DNA of 64,000 nucleotides from the NCBI RefSeq assembly GCF_000013705.1, contig NC_007947.1, positions 2,852,001-2,916,000 on the forward strand. The letters run 5' to 3'. The stretch's first letter is position 1, and each line of letters opens with the position of its first letter. Position numbers and translations under genes: made by a program. The notes beneath the pieces are model-generated. The model was given only the letters and a program-made list of their open reading frames with translations, had not been told where the DNA came from and made no database searches. Source of the stretch: Methylobacillus flagellatus KT (lineage in GTDB: Bacteria > Pseudomonadota > Gammaproteobacteria > Burkholderiales > Methylophilaceae). Positions 36,457 through 45,105 of this stretch are shown piece after piece.

Positions 36457-37236
36457 TTAACGCGTGCCAGCAAAGCCGACGCTCTTGCTTGCATCTGTCA
36501 GGTGATCTGCCGTCCCTGCCAACGCTTGTGCACTATTCCCGTAAAAGAAGCCATTAACCTCATAGTCAATGTTATTTGCTGTACCAATGAATCTGGCAGT
36601 GGCCGCACTTCCCGAACCAGCAACATATATAATCGTTGAACTATCAAGAGCAATAGTGTTGCTAGAGCTGGCAATACTGCCACTAAGAGTTCCGCCAGTA
36701 CCTGCAGCATTGAAATTTGCCGTCAATGTGCCAGTGTAATATTCATTTCCTTGTCCTACCCCTTGCGTAGCATAGTTATAGTTATTGCCCTTTACGGCAT
36801 CTAGGCTACGTGTAACATTGTCGCCCACTACATATGCAGCATAGGCAGGAACAGAAGAATTGGATGGTGAAACACCTTCCCATACGCCAAAATAGACTCT
36901 GTTGCTGTCGCTACCAGTCACTCTTCCGAGAGCCCAAGTTCCCATGCCGGCGTGGCTGCCTGTACCGCCGGAAATCGTGGCGATACCGTTGCTATCTATA
37001 GAGGTGCGCAGAGTGTCATATAGAACATGGGCATTGATTCTGGCGCCACTCCCAACCGAATAGACGCCAATACCAGGCTCATTTGCAGCACCATGGGTAG
37101 GTCCTGTATATACAGAAGGCCCTACATTAACCAAAGCTGGATGGGTAGAAAAACCAACTACATTTTCACCGGCAGCAAAACTAACACCCGAAACTGATAA
37201 TAAAACCAATGAAGCTAAAGATAACTTCTTCATCAT
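36457..37236 (-). CDS. Secreted hemophilin/TbpB-like barrel protein, probable Slam substrate
   Basis: 259 residues with AGGAAG before the ATG. A type I signal peptide (MMKKLSLASLVLLSVSGVSFA) has no lipobox Cys, so the product is soluble, not lipidated. The N-terminal half (about 23-150) has scattered His (STHPALV, GPTHGAA, INAHVLYD) and many Gly and Ser. The C-terminal half (about 160-259) shows the small eight-strand barrel of Slam substrates: YTGTLTANFNAAGTGGTLSGS, then the closing signature YEVNGFFYGNSAQALAG and VGFAGTR. This architecture is known from the Acinetobacter and Haemophilus hemophilins, which capture haem outside the cell. Its neighbours, Slam downstream and a TonB receptor upstream, repeat the HphA/HphR/HsmA set. 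Haem is the likeliest ligand, but another metal complex cannot be excluded. Confidence 0.75.
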   Translation of the reverse strand: MMKKLSLASLVLLSVSGVSFAAGENVVGFSTHPALVNVGPSVYTGPTHGAANEPGIGVYSVGSGARINAHVLYDTLRTSIDSNGIATISGGTGSHAGMGTWALGRVTGSDSNRVYFGVWEGVSPSNSSVPAYAAYVVGDNVTRSLDAVKGNNYNYATQGVGQGNEYYTGTLTANFNAAGTGGTLSGSIASSSNTIALDSSTIIYVAGSGSAATARFIGTANNIDYEVNGFFYGNSAQALAGTADHLTDASKSVGFAGTR

Positions 37237-37474
37237 TACTTCCTTTCCTAGTTTTATGTGGATAAGTGCCTTTTCAAGTCAGGCGGAGTCTGAATATATA
37301 ATTATCAGAATGATTTTTATTATTATTTATTGTTATTGGAAATTGGCAATACCGCAGCGGATTACAAAAACAATAATTCCAGGGGAAGAAACTGCATCAC
37401 TGCCATTCCTAAATACTTTATGGCAGCCCATCGTGGCATGAAACTCCTCAATTTAATCGCCAGTGACGACCTAG

Positions 37475-40400
37475 CTAAATATCGATACGCAAACCGAGCC
37501 GCAATGTTCTGCCTGGGGCAGGCATCCAGCTACGCGCGAGCGGGTCCACATAATAGCGGTCCGTCAGGTTCATCGCGGAAAACTCGATCAGGGTATTTTT
37601 GGTGATCTGATAATTTGCATAGGCGTCTACCACCGTGGTTGAAGCCCAGTTCACAGGCATGCCGACCAAGTTGCTGGTCAATTTGGTATATTGGGTTTCC
37701 CGGTCATATGTTGTGAAATAAGTCACCCGGGTACCGAATTCCAGCCTGTTGTCAAACAAACGGCTGCCTAGCATCAAGTTAAGAGAGTGTTTTGGCTGTT
37801 TGGTATTGAGCAAAATACCGTGCGGAAAGCCATAATTGACACATTCTGAAATTTCGCCTGGATAACTCGAATACACAATGGCTTCATTCTTGTCGCAGAC
37901 CTCATTCCTGAGATTCCTGATGGCGCTGAACTCGGCAAAGAAACGACCACTGTCGAACCGACTTTGAAATTCCACGCCCCTGATTTTCTGCTGGTCAAGG
38001 TTGGCAGAAACAAATCCCCTTGTCAGTACCACGGTATCGATCACGTTCTTAATGTTCTGATCGAAATAAGCGATCTTGGCATCCGCTACCGTGCCTTGCT
38101 TGAAAAAACGGCTGAAATCATGGCTAAGGCCCACTTCGATATTGCGTGCCTTTTCAGGTTGCAGCGGATCTAGGCCATACATTTCACGGCTATTCAACAA
38201 GGCTACATATCCGCCATGCGTTCCTTCAGCCATGGAAGGCATGCGGATATCCTGCGCATAACGGAAATACAAACGTGAATGGAAACCCTTGAAGGTCACA
38301 CCGAAAGACGGCGCCCAATCGGTATCCTTGACCTTTCCATTTGGAGCCGCACGATTTGCATCGGACAGGTACAAACCGGATGTAGCCTGGATTGCCATGG
38401 TCGATAGATCCAGATCACTTACCGAAACAAGACCGCCAAAGGTTGTATCCAGCATTTTCTGCAATTCGGCAAGACCGTTGCTGCTTAGCTTGCCATCACT
38501 ATCTACCTGCAAAAAGCCTGCCAAACTTCTCCCAGAACGATAGATAGTATTGAGCGTAGTCTCGAGATCAGCAGAGTTAATATAGGTGTCGCTAGAACCT
38601 AAAATTCCCGCTCTCGTAAGCGCTCCAGAAATTAATAATGGCACATATCTATCCTGCCTGATTCCAACAAGAAACTGCCTGGCAACCAGTGGTTTCTCCC
38701 GATTATCTGCAGCCACTGCGTTGTTCTGCAAATACTCCAAATATCCTTTATCCTTCATGGAAAAAGCCCGGCGCTTGGCCCCTGCATCCAGTTCCAGCCA
38801 GCTTAGCGGCTGCCAGTTGAAATTGAAGTAAATATCGTTTTCGTGCCGCTGGCCTCCGCGCACATTGCCAGCCCACCTGGCATTCACATCCAGGGTTTCA
38901 TACTGGTAATTGCCGCCTACCAGCAGGTTCAAGGTGTCGTGCAACTGGAATTTGTTGCTGACGGAAAATCCGGTGCGGTCGTTCTGTACGTCCAGCCGGT
39001 TGGATTGTGCGGTGATGTACTCGCGATCAGGCACGATCTCCACCAATCCGTTCAACGCGCCGCGCCCGGAGAAATCGTCAGAATTGGTCTCGGTCTTCCA
39101 GAGCTTGGCCTGCAAGTCGACAAAGCGGTTATCTTCCGGCTTCCAGGCATAATCGAGGTTGTAGGCTTTCTGCTTCGACTCGCCCTCCGGCCATTGAAAC
39201 ACTTGCCCGGTTGCGAGCTGCGCCTCGGTCACGTTGCGGATGGCAGTTGGAGAAATAGCGCCGGTATGCATTTCCGTCGTGCGCACGCCAAAGCCGAGCA
39301 ACATATTGTCCGTAATGTTCCATTCCCCTTTTGCCAGGAATGATTCGGCCTCGCTGCTGGTATTGGTGACCTCCTTGCCGGCTTTGTAGAACTCGGCAAC
39401 AGAAGCCGTAACATCGTATTGCTGAGGCAGGCTATCGCTGTACATGCCGGCATTCTGGTATTTCTCGGCGCCATGCCTGCCGGCGAAGTAATTGCCGCGC
39501 TTGCGGTAGCTGTAGGCTGCCAGAAGATTGAAATCCTCGTTCTGCCAGGCAACGGCCGCCATTGCCGAGCCGGACTTGGAGTTCAACAATGTAGGGTTGT
39601 CGCGAGGCGTCACATTAGTTGGATAGCGGTTGCTGAATTCCTGCGTCAACTGCGTTGCCTCGGCACCATTGTTGACGTGATAAACCTGTCCTTCCGGCAT
39701 GGTATCGGGGAAGCGCGGGCTGGTAGTGTTGGTCTCACCGTCTATCCTGAGCCGAATGCCAAAGCGCTGACCAGGCTTGAGGATATCCTGTGCGCCAATG
39801 GTGCGCAGGGCGATGCCGCCACCACTGGAAGTCTGCACATTGCGGTCAATCGCCGCACCCTTAACCACGGTGCCGCCGGCAATCAGGTTGGGGTCGATGT
39901 AGTTGGCATTGTTGGCCCCAACATAAAAACCCTTGCTCTTGGTAATGGCCTGCTCGGTGCCGTCAATCGTCAAGGGAACGCGGCCCTGGCCCTGTATGCC
40001 GCGGATGTTGGGGTCGAGCACGTCACCGTTGCGCGCGTCGCCGCTATAGACGCCCACTTGCCCGCGGAAGATATCGGCGACATTGCTGCCCTTGAACTTG
40101 GTGAAGTTAGTGTCGTCCATGTAGATGGTGGAGACAGATTGCCGGTAGACGGCGCGCTTTTGATCTTCATCTGGCCGCAGCGCCTGGACTTCGAGCTCCT
40201 GCAATGTGACTCCTGCAGCCGGCCGCGAGCTGGCGCCATGAGTGGGCACATTGGGCGGCAGTCTGTACAGGGTGTACCCGTCATTCCCTTGTGGCATCAA
40301 GCCCAGGCCGCTGTTACTGAGTATTTGCTCCAGGCCTTCCCTCGGCGTGTAACTGCCTTGCAAACCTGGGCTTTGTTTGCCTGCGACCAATGCAGGGTCG

Positions 40401-40639
40401 AACGATAATGCGATGTTGTTGGTGACGCTGTAGGTAGTCAGGACATCGTGTAACGACCCTGCCGGAATGTTGTATTGCCTGATTTCCCCTGAAGGTTCCA
40501 TCGCCATGGCCGGGCGCACAAGCGTCATAGACACGCCCATGCCGGCCAGCATGCCGACCACGGCCACTTGGACTAATTGATGCCGCACTGCCTTCAGCGG
40601 CCTGTCATCGCCTCGGCTGGGCGATTTATTGTTTTTCAT
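37475..40639 (-). CDS. TonB-dependent receptor with N-terminal STN signalling domain
   Basis: 1054 residues with AGGAAGCAAGGA before the ATG. A long signal region (cleavage near RPAMA/ME) is followed by an STN domain (about 55-125): IRQYNIPAGSLHDVLTTYS, LALSFDPALVAG-type strands, and TPREGLEQILSNSGLGL. The plug follows (VSTIYMDDTNFTKFKGSNVADI, DPNIRGIQGQGRVPLTIDG) and then a barrel with large loops, ending in NLTDRYYVDP and GRTLRLGLRID(I). The STN domain talks to a FecR-type anti-sigma factor, whose gene and its sigma partner lie directly upstream. Unlike FecA (about 770 residues) it is over 250 residues longer, as expected for receptors that dock a protein ligand. Probable partner: the secreted hemophilin-like protein encoded downstream. 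Confidence 0.88.
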   Translation of the reverse strand: MKNNKSPSRGDDRPLKAVRHQLVQVAVVGMLAGMGVSMTLVRPAMAMEPSGEIRQYNIPAGSLHDVLTTYSVTNNIALSFDPALVAGKQSPGLQGSYTPREGLEQILSNSGLGLMPQGNDGYTLYRLPPNVPTHGASSRPAAGVTLQELEVQALRPDEDQKRAVYRQSVSTIYMDDTNFTKFKGSNVADIFRGQVGVYSGDARNGDVLDPNIRGIQGQGRVPLTIDGTEQAITKSKGFYVGANNANYIDPNLIAGGTVVKGAAIDRNVQTSSGGGIALRTIGAQDILKPGQRFGIRLRIDGETNTTSPRFPDTMPEGQVYHVNNGAEATQLTQEFSNRYPTNVTPRDNPTLLNSKSGSAMAAVAWQNEDFNLLAAYSYRKRGNYFAGRHGAEKYQNAGMYSDSLPQQYDVTASVAEFYKAGKEVTNTSSEAESFLAKGEWNITDNMLLGFGVRTTEMHTGAISPTAIRNVTEAQLATGQVFQWPEGESKQKAYNLDYAWKPEDNRFVDLQAKLWKTETNSDDFSGRGALNGLVEIVPDREYITAQSNRLDVQNDRTGFSVSNKFQLHDTLNLLVGGNYQYETLDVNARWAGNVRGGQRHENDIYFNFNWQPLSWLELDAGAKRRAFSMKDKGYLEYLQNNAVAADNREKPLVARQFLVGIRQDRYVPLLISGALTRAGILGSSDTYINSADLETTLNTIYRSGRSLAGFLQVDSDGKLSSNGLAELQKMLDTTFGGLVSVSDLDLSTMAIQATSGLYLSDANRAAPNGKVKDTDWAPSFGVTFKGFHSRLYFRYAQDIRMPSMAEGTHGGYVALLNSREMYGLDPLQPEKARNIEVGLSHDFSRFFKQGTVADAKIAYFDQNIKNVIDTVVLTRGFVSANLDQQKIRGVEFQSRFDSGRFFAEFSAIRNLRNEVCDKNEAIVYSSYPGEISECVNYGFPHGILLNTKQPKHSLNLMLGSRLFDNRLEFGTRVTYFTTYDRETQYTKLTSNLVGMPVNWASTTVVDAYANYQITKNTLIEFSAMNLTDRYYVDPLARSWMPAPGRTLRLGLRIDI

Positions 40640-40818
40640 TCCTTGCTTCCTGTTCTAGAAAATGTTGCTTACCTCTATAAGACGAACAGGAAACAAAAAA
40701 GGATCAAAATAAGAATTGTTTGTATTTATTACTGATACTTCGCATGAAAATGCCAGATATGGCTCAAGGCCGGATAGCAGGAGGCGAACTGATCTTGGCC
40801 TGCAGTTAGCCGCTGCAA

Positions 40819-41781
40819 TCAGGATGCGGGGCTAAGATTGATCCAATAAGGCGAAACCCTGGCCACGCTTATAGGCAGGGTGCGTTGCAGAAGGTTGAGG
40901 GTACGGCCGATCTCGGTGAGCGGGAAGGTGCCGGAAACACGCAGTCTGCCGATGTCGGGATGGCAGCGCAGCACGCCCACATGATAACGCCGCAGCTCAT
41001 CCACCACGGCAGCAAGGGGCTGGTCGCGCACCACCAGCATGCCGTGCGTCCATGCCTCCTGGGCCTCGGAAACCGGCCTGGGCTGTTGTACGTCCATGGC
41101 ACCAAATTCTGTCTGCGATCCTGCCTGGATAATGGTTTTGCGATTTGGACTGGATTTGGGGGTGATTTCGACTGCGCTATCAAACACGGCAAGATGGCTG
41201 CTGTGATCCAGTTGCCGAATACTGAACCGGGTGCCCAGCGCACGCGCCATGCCATCCCTGGTCTGCACCCTGAATGGACGGTTCCTGCCGCTTGGATCGG
41301 TCGCAGTGGTAATGTGCAGCTCGCCTCGCTTCAATCTCACCAGCCGCTGATGCTGATCATAGATGACGTCGATGCTGGTTGCGGTATTGAGAACCAGCGC
41401 AGTACCGTCCGCAAGCTTGATATGCTGCTGCCTGCCGGTAGCTACATGGTAATCGCTGGTGTATCCCAGCCAGGGCTGCGTCCTCCATGCCTGCCATGCT
41501 GCCGGACTGAGCGCCAGCAATACAGCGAGCTTCTTGATCGCGCGGCGGCGGGCAGGGGAGACAGGACGCTGCAATGCAGCTTTTCCCAGTTCCGGCGGCA
41601 GTGTATGGACAATGCCGATGAATTGCTGTGCACGTTGCCATGCCACTTCATGCTGCTCGCTTTGCGAGCGCCAGCGTTCTATTTCGGCATCATTGACAGC
41701 ATTGCCTTCCCCGGAATGCATTTGCACCAGCCAGTCCGCCGCCTGTTCCAGTATGCTGGGATCGATATCGAGAGGTTTCAT
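40819..41781 (-). CDS. FecR-type anti-sigma/signal-transducing membrane protein
   Basis: 320 residues. Residues 1-75 form the DUF4880 anti-sigma part (AADWLVQMHSGEGNAVNDAEIERWRSQ is read here in two halves, with HEVAWQRAQQFIG after it). One weak membrane segment lies near residues 86-100 (AIKKLAVLLALSPAAWQAW). The periplasmic FecR domain shows YHVATGRQQHIKLADGTALVLNTATSIDVIY and LKRGELHI, then a small STN-like C-terminal domain (RYHVGVLRCHPDIGRLRVSGTF). It links a TonB receptor to its ECF sigma factor. The gene starts 13 bases after the sigma gene; 179 bases separate it from the receptor gene, which therefore likely has its own sigma-dependent promoter. Confidence 0.9.
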   Translation of the reverse strand: MKPLDIDPSILEQAADWLVQMHSGEGNAVNDAEIERWRSQSEQHEVAWQRAQQFIGIVHTLPPELGKAALQRPVSPARRRAIKKLAVLLALSPAAWQAWRTQPWLGYTSDYHVATGRQQHIKLADGTALVLNTATSIDVIYDQHQRLVRLKRGELHITTATDPSGRNRPFRVQTRDGMARALGTRFSIRQLDHSSHLAVFDSAVEITPKSSPNRKTIIQAGSQTEFGAMDVQQPRPVSEAQEAWTHGMLVVRDQPLAAVVDELRRYHVGVLRCHPDIGRLRVSGTFPLTEIGRTLNLLQRTLPISVARVSPYWINLSPAS

Positions 41782-41794
41782 GGTGCCCGGCCTC

Positions 41795-42289
41795 CTATAG
41801 CAGCTCTACCTGCATGCAGGCGAAGAATGCCTTGTGCATGTGGCGCTTGATGGTGGGTACAGAGCAATCCAATTGTTCTGCAATGGCAGCATAAGTCATG
41901 CCGTCCAGCTGGGAGAGCAGGAACACCTGCCTGGTGGCGGGCGGCAGGGATTGCAACACCTTGTCCACCTGCTCCAGCGCCTCGAACACCAACAGGGATT
42001 GCTCCGGCGAAGGCACTTCCTGCTCCGGCAGCAGGGAGATGGCCGCCAGGTAGGCTTGCTCCAGTTCCTTGCGCCGCCAATGGTCGATGACCAGATTCCT
42101 GGCGATGGAGGATAAGTAAGCCCGCGGCTGATCGAGGTTGGCGATATTGGAGCGCGCAGCCATCACACGAATAAAAGTGTCCTGCACCAAGTCCGCCGCC
42201 TGCTCGCTACAGCCCAGTTTCCCGCGCAACCAGTTATGCAGCCAGCCACGGTGATGGCTGTATAACTGCTCCACATGACAGATCGTCAT
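41795..42289 (-). CDS. FecI-type ECF RNA polymerase sigma factor
   Basis: 164 residues if started at the ATG at 42289; an ATG at 42334 would add 15 residues and cannot be excluded. Region 2 reads LYSHHRGWLHNWLRGKLGCSEQAADLVQDTFIRVM and includes the FecI-typical YxxHxxWLxxWLrrklg. YLSSIARNLVIDHWRRKELE follows. Region 4 is LPPATRQVFLLSQLDGMTYAAIAEQLDCSVPTIKRHM. Such factors switch on the neighbouring TonB receptor when its ligand is bound outside. The fecI-fecR-receptor order is classical, and a Fur-box-like sequence lies upstream, so iron limitation probably sets the level of the system. Confidence 0.92.
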   Translation of the reverse strand: MTICHVEQLYSHHRGWLHNWLRGKLGCSEQAADLVQDTFIRVMAARSNIANLDQPRAYLSSIARNLVIDHWRRKELEQAYLAAISLLPEQEVPSPEQSLLVFEALEQVDKVLQSLPPATRQVFLLSQLDGMTYAAIAEQLDCSVPTIKRHMHKAFFACMQVELL

Positions 42290-42362
42290 TTCAGTTTTGC
42301 ACTCATCCTGGATATGAATTTGAACTGTCAGCATGGATTGACAATCCGACGCGATTATCGCA

Positions 42363-42381
42363 AATAAGAACTATTAGCATC
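42363..42381 (-). promoter_or_regulatory. Fur-box-like sequence upstream of the FecI-type sigma gene
   Basis: AATAAGAACTATTAGCATC, read on the plus strand, agrees at 14 of 19 positions by eye with the common Fur-box form AATGAGAATAATTATCATT. It lies about 75 bases upstream of the sigma start, in an AT-rich stretch where a promoter would be expected. The match is moderate and was judged by eye only. Confidence 0.4.
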
Positions 42382-42493
42382 ATGATAAACCACGGTCAAT
42401 TGAAGCCGCGCGCGATAAATTCGCGCTCTGAATTGCGATAATTCAGATTATTCCGCTTTGCACATTTTGCAAATATCTTGCGCATCTTAAAAA

Positions 42494-42522
42494 GGCTGGC
42501 CATTGAAATGCTGGCCAACCAA
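42494..42522 (-). terminator. Possible weak terminator at the prophage left end
   Basis: On the minus strand TGGCCA, nine bases, TGGCCA form a short self-complementary stem, followed by GCCTTTTT. It lies just after the methylase stop at 42546. The stem is only 6 bp, so strength is uncertain; the same bases also read as a direct repeat of GCTGGCCA. Confidence 0.4.
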
Positions 42523-42545
42523 GGTTAGATCACAATACCAACAGG

Positions 42546-43337
42546 TTAAGGATTCCAGGACGTGATAATCAACTCTCTGGCCTTGCCCTTGTCTTTTCCT
42601 CCGCCTCCCACTGTGTAATTGATATCGACGTGCTTCATGGCCAGGCCAGCAAACGCCTGGCGCATCTCAGGAATGTCATTCACGCTGATGATCATCTTGC
42701 CTTTAATAACCCTAGCCAGCTCAGCCATCCGAGCATACTGCTCTAACCCGAATACCACGCCATAGCCTTCTGTGCCCCAGTAGGGAGGATCGCAATATAT
42801 AAGAGTATGGTCGCGATCATACTTGCGAATGCAATCCTCCCAAGGCAAGTGCTCGATGTAGGTCCGGTCAAGGCGTAAGTGCGCTGCGGACAGATCTTCC
42901 TCAAGACGGCTGAATGCCAGCTTGGGCGGCGAAGTTGTCGCCGTGCCGAAAGTTTGGCCACTGACCTTACCGCCGAATGCCAGCTTCTGTAGATAGAAAA
43001 AACGCGCAGCACGCTGGATATCCGTGAGTGTTTCTTCCGGTGTGATCTGCATCCATTTGAATATCTGACGCGACGTCAGCGCCCATTTGAACTGGCGGAT
43101 GAACTCCTCGAGATGGTGCCGCACGACGCGGTAGAGATTGACCAGCTCGCCGTTGATGTCATTGAGGACCTCAACCTTTGCTGGCGCCTTGAGGAAGTAG
43201 AGTGCCGCCGCGCCGCAGAATGGCTCCACGTAGCACGAATGCTCGGGAAACAAAGGCAGGATATGCTTAGCCAACCGACGCTTGCCGCCTATCCAAGGAA
43301 TGATGGGTGATGAAGAGAATGGGACTGTATTGCACAT
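42546..43337 (-). CDS. DNA adenine methylase, D12 class (Dam-like)
   Basis: 263 residues. The class alpha N6-adenine methylase order is visible: SAM-binding PWIGGKRRLAKHILPLFP and YVEPFCGAAALYFLK (motif I FxGxG-like), FFYLQKLAFGG, the catalytic DPPY in LIYCDPPYWGTEGYG, and a late EMRQAFAG region. It methylates adenine in a short DNA target, possibly GATC. It is the last gene of the prophage on this side, a typical place for cargo genes, and could protect phage DNA from host restriction or alter host methylation. The 148 bases before it (to 43485) hold no other gene. Confidence 0.9.
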   Translation of the reverse strand: MCNTVPFSSSPIIPWIGGKRRLAKHILPLFPEHSCYVEPFCGAAALYFLKAPAKVEVLNDINGELVNLYRVVRHHLEEFIRQFKWALTSRQIFKWMQITPEETLTDIQRAARFFYLQKLAFGGKVSGQTFGTATTSPPKLAFSRLEEDLSAAHLRLDRTYIEHLPWEDCIRKYDRDHTLIYCDPPYWGTEGYGVVFGLEQYARMAELARVIKGKMIISVNDIPEMRQAFAGLAMKHVDINYTVGGGGKDKGKARELIITSWNP

Positions 43338-43485
43338 AATGCAAAACCTTTCGCTGTGGTGAAAATTGCGCTAGGATTCCCCCGCTGCGTCGACGTGGCA
43401 GGGAGCCCTGGCTTTGATTCACAGTCCTGTTTACTGTGGCTTGAAGGGCGGTGGCCATGTTGGCGCATGGTCACCGTCGCTCTCT

Positions 43486-44103
43486 CTATTGATTCCAGGC
43501 AATCACTTCAAGCTCGGTTTCTGAGCGTGCCAACTGAATCAGCGTTTGCAGTTGAGCATGTCGTTGCCGATGCCCAAGGATGACTGCATAACTATCCCGT
43601 CCAACCTGCTGTATCTGGGCAGCTGTGTGAGATCGGAACTCCCATACACCCTCAATAGACCTGCATTTGAATGGATAAAGCTGATCAGGATCGCTGTCAG
43701 GAAGGGTGGAACGCATCACCGAGGAAGATAGGTTCGCTTGGTCCTCTAAGTCTGATGGATATTGATGCGGACTACCCAACGCCAGTGACTGAAACCCGGC
43801 AAGAATCGCATCTTCACAAGCCTTTCGTATCACTTCGCTTTTTGCTGACCGAGCGGCATCCATGTCAAATACCCAGGATTCAACTTCGTTTTGCCAGTGA
43901 TAATAAGGTCCAGGTGAGGCTGGGCGCTGATACCATCCATCCTTGTAGTACCAGTCATTCAATATTTCGTGATGGCTGATATTGTTGGAGAACTCCCTCC
44001 ATATCCCACCGTGTTCATACTGACCATCAGAATAAGTATTATCTAGCGCAGGGGTGACAACCTGAATGGGAAGGCCATTTTTGATTAATGCAAAATTTTT
44101 CAT
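43486..44103 (-). CDS. Phage tail-fibre-associated protein with DUF4376 domain
   Basis: 205 residues from the ATG at 44103, which overlaps the upstream stop in an ATGA; a longer frame to 44169 reads into that gene. The N-terminus MKNFALIKNGLPIQVVTP is common in tail-fibre assembly-type proteins. The C-terminal half (about 105-205) is DUF4376: ACEDAILAGFQSLALGSPHQ, YPSDLEDQANLSSSV, and QVGRDSYAVILGHRQRHAQL. This domain is found at the ends of phage tail modules and is thought to act with fibres or their chaperones. The base composition is lower in GC than the head genes, as usual for host-range genes under exchange. Confidence 0.78.
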   Translation of the reverse strand: MKNFALIKNGLPIQVVTPALDNTYSDGQYEHGGIWREFSNNISHHEILNDWYYKDGWYQRPASPGPYYHWQNEVESWVFDMDAARSAKSEVIRKACEDAILAGFQSLALGSPHQYPSDLEDQANLSSSVMRSTLPDSDPDQLYPFKCRSIEGVWEFRSHTAAQIQQVGRDSYAVILGHRQRHAQLQTLIQLARSETELEVIAWNQ

Positions 44104-44777
44104 GGGTTGAAATATCCAATTAGAGTTTGCATAGGTTCCCCATAAGACCTGATACCAGTTCCCCACCATCCCAGTTGGCCTATACGCACGGTGTTCTGAT
44201 TAACCAACCAAATGCCAGATGTCGCTAACCCATATCCGCTTTCTGTGAAATGAGTGTTGACAGAGAAATACCGTTTGCCAAAGGGAATGGTTGGCAGAGC
44301 CACGTCAACATAATATGTATAGCCTGGGAACAAGGTGCTGATAGAGTGGATCATATCGATAGCCATGTATTTTTCAGCACTTGAGAAGACTATTGAATTG
44401 TTTTCATCTTGCAGCACTACACCGTATTGAGGCGGGCTAATCAATAAGTCAGGCATTGGGGCTAGCACAACATAGTCCACATTGAAACCAACACCACTAG
44501 ACTCCGAAGTAGTAAAGCTGAAAAATTGGAATGAAGTATAGTCCGCTCTGCCAGAGCATAAATCATAAGACCAGTTATAAGAACCGTATGTACCAGCTGG
44601 CGGGCTGACCATCACAATGGGTATGAACCCCATATTTGGATAGGTGATCCTCCAGCCACTGTAATACCAGTCATATGCGACGGTGCCGTATTGAATAACT
44701 CTCATATTTTTCAATGCCCCATCAATCTGGACAAAACCCGATTTATTAAGAACTTCAATTAGATATTCATCAATCAC
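44100..44777 (-). CDS. Phage tail-end/fibre protein of unknown fold
   Basis: 225 residues from a GTG at 44777 with GAGG upstream. No recognised enzyme motif. The middle carries QYGVVLQDENNSIVFSSAEKY, a pattern (YGV...DE.N...FS....Y) that also occurs in the next upstream small protein and in many small phage tail proteins. The rest is rich in Tyr, Gly and Ser with alternating beta character (YSGWRITYPNMGFIPIVMVS). Its location between the J-like receptor-binding protein and the DUF4376 protein suggests a fibre or tail-tip decoration that contacts the host surface. Confidence 0.6.
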   Translation of the reverse strand: MIDEYLIEVLNKSGFVQIDGALKNMRVIQYGTVAYDWYYSGWRITYPNMGFIPIVMVSPPAGTYGSYNWSYDLCSGRADYTSFQFFSFTTSESSGVGFNVDYVVLAPMPDLLISPPQYGVVLQDENNSIVFSSAEKYMAIDMIHSISTLFPGYTYYVDVALPTIPFGKRYFSVNTHFTESGYGLATSGIWLVNQNTVRIGQLGWWGTGIRSYGEPMQTLIGYFNP

Positions 44778-44781
44778 AGTA

Positions 44782-45105
44782 TCAGCCTCTAAAAATCCAC
44801 AATTGCAACGTCCCTATCAGCCCCATGTTCGGTGATACATGAGCTGTAATATTCAATCCCCCATTGTTAAAAGTCCCGTAAATTCCCCCCGACGCATACC
44901 CAAGGATCACCAATATCCAAGTTCCATCATTAGTGGCTCCGGGAAGGTTGTAGCTCAACGTGTAGGTCGCACCGTTACGACCGCCAGCCCAATTTACGGA
45001 CTGTGTAATCAGAGTGTGTAGCCTGAAATATCTGCCCTCGGTTGAAAACTGCAGCTTGTTTTGTTCGTCCCAAACCCATACTCCATACTCATCTTCAGTA
45101 CTCAT
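44782..45105 (-). CDS. Small phage tail-end protein
   Basis: 107 residues from the ATG at 45105, overlapping the stop of the J-like gene by 4 bases. The start EDEYGVWVWDEQNKLQFSTEG matches the module seen in the following gene. The remainder is beta-rich (NGATYTLSYNLPGATND, GLIGTLQLWIFRG). No known family beyond small tail-associated proteins that follow J. It is translationally coupled to J, so it is probably part of the same tip complex. Confidence 0.6.
   Translation of the reverse strand: MSTEDEYGVWVWDEQNKLQFSTEGRYFRLHTLITQSVNWAGGRNGATYTLSYNLPGATNDGTWILVILGYASGGIYGTFNNGGLNITAHVSPNMGLIGTLQLWIFRG

Noticed and set aside
40640..40818. Defined FecI-type promoter before the TonB receptor
   Set aside because: A TCCTTT-like element exists on the minus strand, but no partner -35 at suitable spacing could be identified by eye.
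39419..41850. Plus-strand frames of 329 and 321 codons opposite the TonB receptor and FecR-type gene
   Set aside because: No recognisable domains; the minus-strand proteins are certain.
42495..42517. Direct repeat GCTGGCCA as an attachment core
   Set aside because: Only 8 bases, both copies on the same side of the prophage and easily explained by a small hairpin around TGGCCA.
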